Assembly (NCBI GenBank): GCA_003313425.1 | Contig: NHZP01000151.1 | Span: 1-25,971 of the forward strand | DNA length: 25,971 bases | Direction of reading: 5' to 3' | Source of the DNA: Pseudopyrenochaeta lycopersici | Lineage: Eukaryota; Ascomycota; Dothideomycetes; Pleosporales; Pseudopyrenochaetaceae | Part shown: positions 9,336 to 18,055 of the stretch, one piece after another | Position numbering within the stretch: position 1 is the stretch's first letter | Layout of the letters: every line of letters begins with the position of its first letter | The notes under the pieces: model-generated | Databases searched by the model: none | What the model saw: only the letters and a program-made list of their open reading frames with translations | What the model was told of the DNA's origin: nothing | Translations under genes and position numbers: made by a program

Positions 9336-11277
9336 TGACCACAGGGTGACTTGGATGATTTTAATTCAGTAACTTGCTTATGACTTTGCCATCAAGCATC
9401 ATGTCTAGACCAGACGATTTTGCACTCAACACTCGAACCACAAAAGCGTGTTTGATGCCCAGCAGGCGGTTAATTAGATTTTTGCGTAGGATATCAAGGA
9501 TGTATGTCAAGAGCATTCCATGTTGTCCTCACAGAATATGTCCTTGAGAGTAGTTGGATCAATGATGTTTGACTAGCAATGCTGGCAGCATCATTCCTAT
9601 GTTTACGTTGACTGGCTGGATGTGAAGCGGGAAAAGAATGACGATGATGCATGCTGTGTCTGCCTTCGTGCACGAAGGAATTTAACGTATGGCTAATATG
9701 TTCAATAAATTCAGTCTTTATCTAATTGCTCGGATGCGACACATGACTACGTTTCAGCGCGATGCTTGTCATTGCTTGGTTGGCGGGTAGTCAAAAGAAT
9801 GACTTCAACGCCGCTAAAGCTGCTAGCTAACCTTGTCCAATATCCGTCCATCTTCAGTCCCAAACCTTTCAGATGCAGGTTCAAGCTCAGCTTTCCTTCG
9901 ACCAAGGGGACACGGAATTGGCAGGATGAAAGGACCCAGTAGAACCAGCCGGAGCATAACTGCGGAGCGGTGTTCTATGACGTTACGCTCCTCGGTTGCT
10001 TCGCATGGGAACGGTAGTCTGAGGAAAAATCCATGCAATTGTACTAGCAAAATGTTGAATCTCAAAAACGCACACTTGACTAATTACGACACGTTGGTGA
10101 TGTAGAACGGCGAGGCCTCAGGTGATACCGCTGACGATTTATATTCCGTGCTGTTCGCCGGCGGACGCATCTGGTCTGATTCGCCTGGGACTTCCGAGTA
10201 GTAATAGTTGTGCGAGATTTGGAACCTCTGCGTGAGTTATTCTCTGAAAATTGTGATCCAAACGCTGATTGCGCACGTGTGTGCATCGCTTCGGTGAGCA
10301 AGAACACGAACTGATGTGATGGGTGTGTAGGTGCCGTCTATGGTACAAGTGGCTAGCTGGTGCTGTAGATGTTCCGTGAAGGAAGCGGTCGTGTACTGAG
10401 CGATATGTTCCATACAAGCAGGTACTTATATGATCGCCAAGAGCTTATGCTTTAGTCGAGCTCACTAGCGGAGTGCAATCAATAGGGTATGATATCTGCC
10501 GGTAACTTGCAGCGATATGCGCACTTACAGCCCCGTAAGCATATCATATCATCTCTATGGGCAGATTGCTTTCCTGGTTGCGTATAGCAACTGCAGCTAC
10601 AGTATCAACCATGTTATGTCGTGCTGACTAGATGAAAGGGACAGCAAATCACAATGGAGCGGAAGCATCAATTCGCAATCACACGACCATCGAAAGATGT
10701 CGGAGACAGAACGACCTATTCGGTTTGCGTGTCCGAGCGTATGGCAATGTTCCTTAAGGCCCGTTCCACGTACTTCAGAAGGGCACGACCAAGGCTCTAT
10801 CGCGCTGCGAATGGACGCCAATATCTAGACCTATGCCCGTATTCATATATGATGTACTACTTCTACTGACTTTTGTTGTGATGATACCAACAGATCCAAT
10901 TCGGCTCAGACCTTACAGGAAGAGCGGATTTCATTCACAAGCTGCGCGTCAGTGCGCGACTAGCAGAAAATTTTCCATGATTGATTTCTAGCTAAGAGGC
11001 GCTCCTCCCGGTTGATGCAAATTTTCTAGTCCCAGTCTTCCTACATGTTTGCGCGCAGAGTAATCGGACTCTGCAGTGGTGCATCTAACTACAACCAACC
11101 AGCGTTCTATCGCCACCACATGCCTACTCTGGCACAGTCTTTGGGACAGGAAGCCAGTAGTGTCGGCATTCTCCAAGAATGTTCTTTTTCCAATAAGCAC
11201 CCACTCAATTTTCAACGACCAGAAACAAGGACGGAGCAGTAGATCTGTGGGATAAAATGCTGAAATGCGCTTAGCGG
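9336..11277. other. Stretch without a recognisable gene
   Basis: Frames of up to 92 codons occur on both strands (for example 9833-10105 + and 10417-10139 -), but they are compositionally random, lack domains and overlap each other. No inverted-repeat-bounded element, tRNA or tandem array is visible. Confidence 0.45.
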
Positions 11278-11425
11278 AAATTGATGATTGCGATGATGGA
11301 TTATGTGTTGATCAAGATTGTATTGATGGTGTTCTATCCCCCGCTTTTGCATGTATCTCCTCTACTTCCGGAGGTTCCGTAGATTAGCAATAGTTATCGG
11401 TCCTACTATTTATCGCTCTTTCCTA
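11278..11425 (+). repeat. Dispersed repeat, left part, split by mariner
   Basis: This is the left part of a second copy of the repeat at 3225-3373. It carries GATGATGGATTATGTGTTG, the shared 15-mer CTTCCGGAGGTTCCG (11365-11379) and ATCGGTCCT. The sequence stops matching exactly at the TA that borders the mariner element (11424-11425) and resumes after the element at 12774. Confidence 0.6.
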
Positions 11426-11452
11426 CAGTGACCCCGCAAAAGTTTCCGCCGC
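11426..11452 (+). repeat. Left terminal inverted repeat of mariner copy 1
   Basis: 27 bp beginning CAGTGACCCCGCAAAAGTTT and ending CCGCCGC; perfect match to the reverse complement of 12747-12773. Confidence 0.93.
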
Positions 11453-11509
11453 ACTAGCGTGACGCGTTCCCTCACAACATCTCCTTCTCAGCTTTCAAGT
11501 ATCATAACT

Positions 11510-12636
11510 ATGCCACCACAACGCCGAATTTTACAAGAAATAGACAAAAATACGCGCAGAGGCCCTAATTTAACAGTCCAGCTGCGGGATCAAATTACTG
11601 GGATACTGCATAGTGGTTCTACTGTTGCTCAAGTTACTGACGCGTATGGCCGGAGTGAACGCGCTATACGCGACCTCAGGAAGAAATATCACCAAACAGG
11701 CACAACTGCAGATAAACCTCGCAGCGGCCGACCACCTATACTATCGCTTCATCAAAAGAAGATCATCTATTGTAAAGCACGCGCGCAACCAAAAGTTAAG
11801 TATAAAGAGCAGCTGAAGTGGCAGTGGTTGTAAATCCAGATGGCACCTCTTCGAAGCCACCCAGCTCTAGTACACTATCCCGATACCTCAAAAGACAAGG
11901 CCTCACCAAATCTCCTTGTAAAAAGCGTCCTAAGCTCCATCGTGGGGATGCGTTGAGGCGCCTCAAGTTCTGCAAGGAGTAATCTCAATTCCCATGGCAT
12001 CTGCGCACCCTCAAGTTCTCTGACGAATGCTTAGTTCAGAAAGGCTCAGGGCAAAACTAAGAGTCAGTTTCTCGAAATTCACAAGAGAAATAGAAGACAA
12101 TAATACTCTAAACCTATTACTGCGGTAAAAAGGTGTCACAAATAGTGTAGAGTTCAGTATAGTTAGATAAACGTGGGTGCGCCCGGAGAAGTCCTCTAGT
12201 CATAATAGAGCGTGATTTTAATGCTCCAAAGTATGGGTACTCCGCCAAAAGTTATATCAAGGCCTTGACCAAAGGAATTCTGCCATCTTGGTGTCGTTGT
12301 CGGCTTTTTATGCAAGATAACGCGCGCATACACACAGCTGCAGCAACGCGTGAGTTCCTGCGCGAGCACCACATCACCACCATCAAATGGCCAGCATACT
12401 CACCTGATCTCAACCCAATTAAGCACCTCTAGTAGTACCTAAAGAAGCGCATATACAAATTCTATCCACAGTATAACAATTACAGCCAAGCTATAGAAGA
12501 GTGGGATGGCTTTTGCAGTGCATTAAAAGAGTGCTGGCGGCGCATCCCAGCGAAGCTAATCAAGCGCCTCATCTTAAGCATGCGACAACGAATTGCTGCA
12601 TGTAAAAAGGCGCGAGGATGGCAAACGAAATATTGA
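11510..12636 (+). pseudogene. Tc1/mariner transposase, inactivated (copy 1)
   Basis: This is the same 375-codon transposase as in copy 2, but broken. Residues 1-100 are intact and include the paired-like helix-turn-helix region and the SGRPP linker. A one-base deletion near 11808 (GAGCAGC against GAGCTAGC in copy 2) shifts the frame. In the restored downstream frame, stop codons occur at 11980, 12058, 12091, 12109, 12148, 12160, 12430 and 12433. Most stand for CAA, CAG or TGG in copy 2, that is CpA->TpA or TpG->TpA, the signature of repeat-induced point mutation. The catalytic Asp residues remain (FSDEC, MQDNARIH), but the catalytic Glu of the PDLNPIE motif is Lys (AAG at 12421). Clearly non-functional. 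Confidence 0.92.
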
Positions 12637-12746
12637 TCATCTATGCAACTTGTGACCCAAAGAAAATGAATTATATAATATTTTGGCTGAGATACATGGT
12701 GTTGAAGTTTAGGGTACATGTGTCTGAGAGGGTGGCTCGTGCGTGC

Positions 12747-12773
12747 GCGGCGGAAACTTTTGCGGGGTCACTG
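12747..12773 (-). repeat. Right terminal inverted repeat of mariner copy 1
   Basis: Reverse complement of 11426-11452 over 27 bp without mismatch; followed by the TA target duplication at 12774-12775. Confidence 0.93.
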
Positions 12774-12811
12774 TATGTAGTACTTCTGAGCTTCTCTTTA
12801 TATCTGACAAG
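12774..12811 (+). repeat. Dispersed repeat, right part, split by mariner
   Basis: The sequence after the mariner resumes the repeat with TACTTCTGAG (12781-12790) and CTTCTCTTTATATCTGACA, which aligns with 3343-3372. This shows that the mariner inserted into an existing repeat copy. Confidence 0.6.
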
Positions 12812-13132
12812 ATCACTCTACGTCTTTTCAAATGCTCACTGTCTACGAGTCACGTCTGGTGTTTATCAGTAGCTAGTATCCTCATGCGCACTTCAAGGTC
12901 TTACATGGAGATATTACAAACAGCCTTAATGGTGTGTTTACAAAAATACCGTTGTGACGTTTCTTGAGCCATTTTGCGGAGTTTTTTTTTCGCACGTTTA
13001 AATCATAAACAACCCCACCAAGCGCGACATCTATTGGGCATTTATGGATTGCGGTATTGACTCAAATCTACCGTCAGATCTTGCGAGGTACACTGACCAC
13101 ATTATTTGAACACCACGCTCAAGAGCACCTTT
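12812..13132. other. Short spacer, nothing recognised
   Basis: A run of nine T residues lies at about 12981-12990. Otherwise there are only short overlapping frames without a domain. It may contain the 3' region of the minus-strand gene that ends at 13133. Confidence 0.4.
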
Positions 13133-13765
13133 TCAGGTCTTGTTCTCAGCAACACATCCATACTCAATCAAAAGAGCAGCGACCTCCAGCAGCTCTTCTA
13201 CAGCCTTTTGCTCATTGGCAAGTGTTTCTTTCAGACTGGAGAGACGTGAGACAGTAGCCCTTATAAACACGTCACGAGCGTCCTCCACTCTTCTTGGGGT
13301 CGTGTTATGCGCGCCCATGCTCACTACCTCAGGATGGTCTTTGAAGGGGTTTGGGGTATTTGACACACTGGAATAGACCGAGTAGGATGACGCCACACTG
13401 GTTTGACACATCTCCGTGAAATTGGAAGTGACACCATACGGAAGATTGGATGAGGTCCACATAGGTTGGACGTTTTCAGCAGAACCTTTCAATCGGTGAG
13501 GTGTGGTGGCATGCTGAATGTGCGATTGCTGCCGGTAGAACCCAGAGGAGTACTGGAAAGGATTTTCGGAAGCCAGGCTTGGGTCAAGTGGAAACTGTAG
13601 TGGGGACAGGAAGGACATTGGCTGGGGTGACGGTCGTGGCGGGACCGAGCAATCCACGCGCAAGTTCGGCTTGTCGCACGACATTCTCGTTCGCTTCCTT
13701 TCGGGTAAGCTCGTATGCTGCAACGGAGAAAGCAAGTGTTTTTCTCTGAGTGTTTCGAAATCCAT
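13133..13765 (-). CDS. Uncharacterised Ser/Pro-rich protein
   Basis: From the first ATG at 13765 the frame encodes 210 residues. The open frame extends upstream to about 13880 without an ATG, and a TTTTCAG acceptor-like site lies near 13850, so a 5' exon may be missing from this model. The N-terminal two thirds is low-complexity, rich in Ser, Pro, Gln and Asn (for example PPRPSPQPMSFLSPLQFP). The last 55 residues form a predicted amphipathic helix (RVEDARDVFIRATVSRL, LANEQKAVEELLEVAALLIEYG). I recognise no family. The helical end could be an interaction module. It lies between the two oppositely oriented mariner copies. Coding status is plausible but not proven; the opposite-strand frames (13140-13376, 13501-13749) are read as shadows. 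Confidence 0.42.
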   Translation of the reverse strand: MDFETLREKHLLSPLQHTSLPERKRTRMSCDKPNLRVDCSVPPRPSPQPMSFLSPLQFPLDPSLASENPFQYSSGFYRQQSHIQHATTPHRLKGSAENVQPMWTSSNLPYGVTSNFTEMCQTSVASSYSVYSSVSNTPNPFKDHPEVVSMGAHNTTPRRVEDARDVFIRATVSRLSSLKETLANEQKAVEELLEVAALLIEYGCVAENKT

Positions 13766-14998
13766 CGATGTATTGCTAGCACAGGAAACCGCCAAATAGT
13801 GCAGGTTGTAGGTTTGCGAGGTGTGAAACGGCTTCCCAAGTCTGACTGAAAACGGGAAGCGCTTCAGAAAGAACAGGTCAGTTCAATTGGTGGTATTTGT
13901 AGTATTGCATGTAGATACATACTCTTGCATCCGCGCGGACAGAGACAGCATCAGCCACGCAGTGTGCTACTCGACGTCAAATCAGCTAGATCATTCGTTC
14001 GGACCATATTGCCACCATGACAGGCCCTAATGCTATGGTACCATGTCGGTCGCTTACTATCGATGACGAAATTTGTAGACCATGGAACGGAGCCTCGCAT
14101 GATGATCGTGTAGCATTACCTAGAACTAGATTCTTCAAAAAATCACGGCAAATTGGTTTTGGTATGATTACGGTGTCTTTCTTCATTGCTTTGTGTGATA
14201 TCACATTGTATATAGCTTACCAGACATCGATGCTATTTGTATGCGTGTAGTGTACCGCCGCTTTTTGCTACAATCAGCGACAAGCATTTTGTGTGCATAG
14301 CAAACACAGATGCAAGAAATACTTGGAGGCGTGTTTTGTCAGAGATCGCAGAGTCGTCGCAGGGACTAGGATGGCTAGGCACATTGGTGGTTCCACACAC
14401 AACCGATCGCTTTGAGGCAGTGACAACGTTGAAACAAGGCCAATGCTTCTGAAATCTAAAGGCACAAGTGGCACAGGACCACACACTGACTTCTTGCTCT
14501 TGAGACTGATTCTCGATATGCTGGTTGCATGGCAGATATCACAAGCTGCATAGTCATTGTTCTATGTGTCTTCGAATATCTAACGTCTGTCGAAGGCCGA
14601 AATGGTAGAGTGGTGTGTACGAGCTGGAGCAAGCTGGGAATATTGGCGCAACAGCCAACTTCATTGGAAAGATTGGACAGACTTAACGTATGGGCCCTAT
14701 GAAGATCAGGAACTGCAGAACTTTACGTCTACACTCTCCCGATCATTCCGACTTTGCGACCTGTATACATCGGCTGGTGATCTGAATTATGCATCGATGA
14801 GGTTCTATATTCTTCTAGCGTATCTTCCGAGGAGATATGCTGATACCGTCAATCGATAACTGAATATGACACCTGTCCGCAAAGTCGCGATCGAATTGCG
14901 TTAATGGATCACTTATGCGATTATGTGTAAGCAAGGTGGCACAAGTATTGGGCTTCGATGACCGTGTGCGTTCCATATGCGTAGGTACAAATATGTTA
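13766..14998. other. Spacer between mariner copies, mostly unassigned
   Basis: Overlapping frames of 70-83 codons occur on both strands at 13986-14486 without a recognisable domain. One compact ORF at 14602-14859 is listed separately. The stretch ends at the TA (14997-14998) that borders mariner copy 2. Confidence 0.4.
14602..14859 (+). CDS. Small hypothetical ORF, Trp/Tyr-rich
   Basis: An 85-codon frame starts in a good context (GAAATGG) and reads coherently: a Trp-rich N-terminal part (WEYWRN, LHWKDW), an acidic middle (YGPYEDQELQN) and a helix-like tail (SMRFYILLAYLPRRYADTV). No family is recognised. It may be the exon or remnant of a larger gene; flanking splice sites were not found. It ends 140 bp before mariner copy 2. 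Confidence 0.28.
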   Translation: MVEWCVRAGASWEYWRNSQLHWKDWTDLTYGPYEDQELQNFTSTLSRSFRLCDLYTSAGDLNYASMRFYILLAYLPRRYADTVNR

Positions 14999-15025
14999 CA
15001 GTGACCCCGCAAAAGTTTCCGTTGC
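14999..15025 (+). repeat. Left terminal inverted repeat of mariner copy 2
   Basis: 27 bp beginning CAGTGACCCCGCAAAAGTTT and ending CCGTTGC; preceded by the TA target duplication. Confidence 0.93.
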
Positions 15026-15135
15026 GCACGCACGAGCCACCCTCACAAGCACATGTACACCAAACTTCAACACCATGGATCTCAGCCAAAACATTATATA
15101 ATTATTATTTTTTGAGTCACAGGTTGCTCAGATGG

Positions 15136-16263
15136 TCAGTATCTCGTTTGCCATCCTTGCGCCTTTGTGCATGCAGCGATTCGTCGTCGCATACTCAAGA
15201 TGAGGCTCTTGATGAGCCTGGCTGGGATGCGCCGCCAGCACTCTTTTAATGCACTACAAAAGCCATCCCACTCTTCTATAGCTTGGCTGTAATTAGTATA
15301 TTGTGGATATAATTTATACATGCGCTTCTTTAGGTACCACCAGAGGTGCTCAATTGGGTTAAGATCAGGTGAGTATGCTGGCCATTTGATAGTGGTGATG
15401 TAGTCCTCGCGAAGGAACTCACGCGTTGCGGCTGCTGTGTGTATGCGCGCGTTATCCTGCATAAAAAGCTGAGAACGACGCCAAGAAGGTAGAAGTCCTT
15501 TAGTCAAGGCCTTAATGTAACTTTTGGCGGAGTACCCTTGCTTTTTTGCATCAAAATCACGCTCCATTATGACCAGAGGACTTCTTCTAGCATGCCCGCG
15601 TTCATCCAACCATATTGAGCCCTATACCATTTGTGCAACCTTTTTACCGCAGCCATAGGTTTGCAGCATTATTGCCTTCCATTTCTCATCTAGTTTTCGA
15701 AAAACCCACTCCTGGTTTTGCCCTGAGCCCTTCTGAACTAGGCACTCATCTGAGAATTTGACCGTGCGCCGATGCCACGGGAATTGAGAGTACTCCTTGC
15801 AGAACTTGAGGCGCCTCAACGCACGCGAGCGATTAAGCTTAGGACGTTTTTTACAAGGTCGATTGGTGAGGCCTTGTCTTTTAAGGAATCGTGCTAATGT
15901 GTCATTGCTGGGTGGCTTCGAAGAGGTGCCATCTGGATTCACAACCACTGCCACTTCAGCTAGCTCTTTGTACTTAATTTTTGGCTGCGCGCGTGCTTTG
16001 CGATAGATAATCTTCTTTTGATGAAGGGATAGTATAGGCGGTCGACCGCTGCGAGGTTTATCTGCAGTTGTACCTGTTTGTTGATATTTTTTCCTCAGGT
16101 CGCGTATGGCGCTTTCGCTTCGGCGATACGCGTTAGCAACTTGAGCAACTGTAGAACCACCATGCAGCATCCCAATAATTTGATCCCGCTGCTGGACAGT
16201 TAAATTAGGACCTCTGCGCACATTTTGGTCTATTTCTTGTAAAATTCGGCGTTGTGGTGGCAT
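15136..16263 (-). pseudogene. Tc1-type DD34E transposase with a single in-frame TAG (copy 2)
   Basis: The frame from ATG at 16263 to TGA at 15138-15136 spans 375 codons and is broken only by a TAG at 15624-15622 (codon 214). Residues about 20-75 form the helix-turn-helix DNA-binding part (TVQQRDQIIGMLHGGSTVAQVANAY, ESAIRDLRKKY), followed by a KPRSGRPP linker and a second helical part. The catalytic motif is complete: KFSDECLV (first Asp), QDNARIH (second Asp) and YSPDLNPIEHLW (Glu), with 34 residues between the last two, that is DD34E as in Tc1. The TAG falls where Tc1 transposases carry Trp in a conserved VWG motif (here MV-stop-GS). As read it yields two separate parts; without readthrough it should be inactive. 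It is otherwise the best-preserved copy. Confidence 0.92.
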
Positions 16264-16320
16264 AGTTATGATACATGAAAGTTGAGAAGGAGATGTTGTG
16301 AGGGAACGCGTCGCGCTTGT

Positions 16321-16347
16321 GCAACGGAAACTTTTGCGGGGTCACTG
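16321..16347 (-). repeat. Right terminal inverted repeat of mariner copy 2
   Basis: Exact reverse complement of 14999-15025 over 27 bp, followed by TA at 16348-16349. Confidence 0.93.
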
Positions 16348-16576
16348 TATCTAGGCTCTGAATAGTTGGACGCATCAGTCATGCCTACAGAATAGCCACG
16401 GAACGCAGTCCTAGGCTTATAGTATAATACGAAGATTGTGGATCGGTTTCATGTGACAGGTTGCCTAGACACTAAGCCTTTCGTTCCCTAGCTCCTGTTC
16501 GAAGCCAGAGCCGTTTCAAACTTGGAGCAGCTTCGCTAACCACCCTCTTACCTGCATCGGCCTGATACATTACGCC

Positions 16577-17423
16577 TCAAGCCTTGCCAGACAACTCTGG
16601 ACGTGATCGCTTCCTGGCTTTTAAGCATTTCCTCCGTACATTTGTTCGACGCCAGCCATTCGCAATAGCCGTACGACTGACCCTAGATAGTGATGCAATT
16701 TCATCCTCGGCTCGCAGATGAGAGCCCCGCCCCATCCCCTGTTTGCGAGGCATCTTCCTGCCCGTAACCCCAGCATTCTGTTTCGGCCCATCTTTGTCTA
16801 CATTGCGGGTTGTAAGGTTCGCTAAAGCTGTATTTGCTCGCGGAACGTCCTTGACTTGGCTATCCGTGATATCGTAGATCTCTTCGTCTGAGCTGGCGCT
16901 GGGCTGGCTTGGGCTGGCAAGAAGCGGCTCGAAATCCAGATCTCCCAGCAAAGCATACTCGTTAGCAACGGGGCCATCTTGGCGATGTGCCTGGTCCGTT
17001 GCAGCATAGCTAGCCCAAGACCCAAAAGACGAACACGATGTTCCTGAAAGTTTAGGCCAGGTGGCAGGAGCAGAAAAGCATAGCTGACAGGCTTGAGTAG
17101 AGTCAGCAGGTGTCTGATGCGAGTTATGAAATCAACGTACTAGCTGCATCGGGAGGTGCAGAGACTGTAGGAGAAGGATAGTCTCGCGCGGAATGCAGAT
17201 TGACGCATTGGGCCATATGCTCATGGTCTAGCAGCTTCCCATACAGATCGGGATACAGAGATTCAGGCCATAGCGATGCACAATCGGCTTTCGTTGTATC
17301 GGGGCTCAATGGAAGTACAGGTGCTTGATCCTGGAGGGTCCATAGATACTCTTCCACGTAAGAGATATCCTCTGTAAAGAGCATATCGGTTTTGTGCCGT
17401 GACCATGGCACATCTGCATCCAT
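16577..17423 (-). CDS. Uncharacterised protein with basic C-terminus, two exons
   Basis: Exon 1 runs 17423-17141 and exon 2 17091-16577, separated by a 49-nt intron (17140-17092) with GTACGT donor, GCTGAC branch site and CAAG acceptor. The phase 1 junction gives 798 nt and 265 residues. Without the intron, exon 1 would end at a nearby stop and exon 2 would lack an ATG, so the two halves support each other. The N-terminal part is acidic and aromatic (TEDISYVEEYLWTLQDQ), the middle is Ser/Pro-rich with an acidic patch (SSDEEIYDITDSQ), and the last 60 residues are strongly basic (GRKMPRKQGMGRG, RRTNVRRKCLKARKRSR), like a nuclear localisation or nucleic acid-binding tail. No family is recognised, so no function is assigned. 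It lies 229 bp beyond mariner copy 2. Confidence 0.55.
17092..17140 (-). other. Intron of the uncharacterised two-exon gene
   Basis: Reading on the minus strand: GTACGT at 17140, GCTGAC about 15 bases before the acceptor, and CTCAAG ending at 17092. The phase 1 junction is the only one found that keeps both flanking frames open. Confidence 0.6.
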
Positions 17424-18055
17424 TTCTCTCCTGTCCGCTACGCGGCAAGGTCATCGGATGCAACTTCCTGTGATAGACGGCGCACTGCTCCTTCTTAACT
17501 GCGCTTGGAAACAGACGTGCTCCGACGCCTGCGCAGTACGTGGAAGCAAAATCAGCGGTGAAATCGCTCCGAGCTACTGCCATGGATCTGGTGCTGCGTT
17601 GATGTGCTCCCTTGTTCTAGGGCATTGACGATCTCAGCCGTCATCACTATAGCATCCCATTACGGCTGCATGACATAAATCCAGAAGTCAGCTAAAAAGC
17701 AAGAACGCACGGGATTTGATCCTATAAGGTCTTTGATTGCATACTGACAAGTGTCTGCTGCAACACCTCTCTCATGGCGGGTAAAAAGGATCTTCTGCGC
17801 AACGTCTTGGTAAGGCCCACGATACTCCTTCAATTTGCTGGAAGTCTCTTACACTCGCTCTCAGCGTACTGCTGCAATCATGAGAAGACTATCGAGGTCC
17901 AAGACACAGGATCCAGTGTCCCGCGAAAAGGTCTGTCTGCATCCGGCAGTCCCTGCAAAATTTTGCTGTACTGGAGCTGATCGACTACGCCGCAGAATAT
18001 CCAAGATTTATGCACTGTATTAGCGACAGTACTTTGCAGAAAGCAGAGCCGTGAC
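17424..18055. other. Stretch without a firm gene
   Basis: Overlapping frames on both strands (for example 17774-17980 + and 18147-17878 -) have no recognisable domain. Part of it could belong to a decayed gene that continues into 18056-18720. Confidence 0.35.

Larger units (their letters stand above)
11426..12773 (+). mobile_element. Tc1/mariner transposon, copy 1, RIP-degraded
   Basis: The 1348-bp element is flanked by TA dinucleotides (11424-11425 and 12774-12775), the target duplication of the Tc1/mariner superfamily. Its 27-bp terminal inverted repeats (11426-11452 and 12747-12773) begin CAGTGACCCCGCAAAAGTTT and are identical to each other. It is one base shorter than copy 2 at 14999-16347 and lies in the opposite orientation. 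The only coding content is the broken transposase. It sits inside a diverged repeat whose unoccupied relative is at 3225-3373. Confidence 0.93.
14999..16347 (-). mobile_element. Tc1/mariner transposon, copy 2, nearly intact
   Basis: The 1349-bp element is flanked by TA (14997-14998 and 16348-16349). Its 27-bp terminal inverted repeats begin CAGTGACCCCGCAAAAGTTT and are perfect matches of each other (14999-15025, 16321-16347). They differ from copy 1 only in two adjacent bases near the inner end (CCGTTGC instead of CCGCCGC). The transposase is on the minus strand. The element is inverted relative to copy 1, 2.2 kb away. Its flanks do not match the repeat that surrounds copy 1. Confidence 0.94.

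Noticed and set aside
13140..13749. Plus-strand ORFs of 78 and 82 codons opposite the 13133-13765 ORF
   Set aside because: Shorter than the minus frame and without domain or composition typical of protein; read as shadows.
15797..16006. Plus-strand ORF inside mariner copy 2
   Set aside because: Antisense to the clear transposase.
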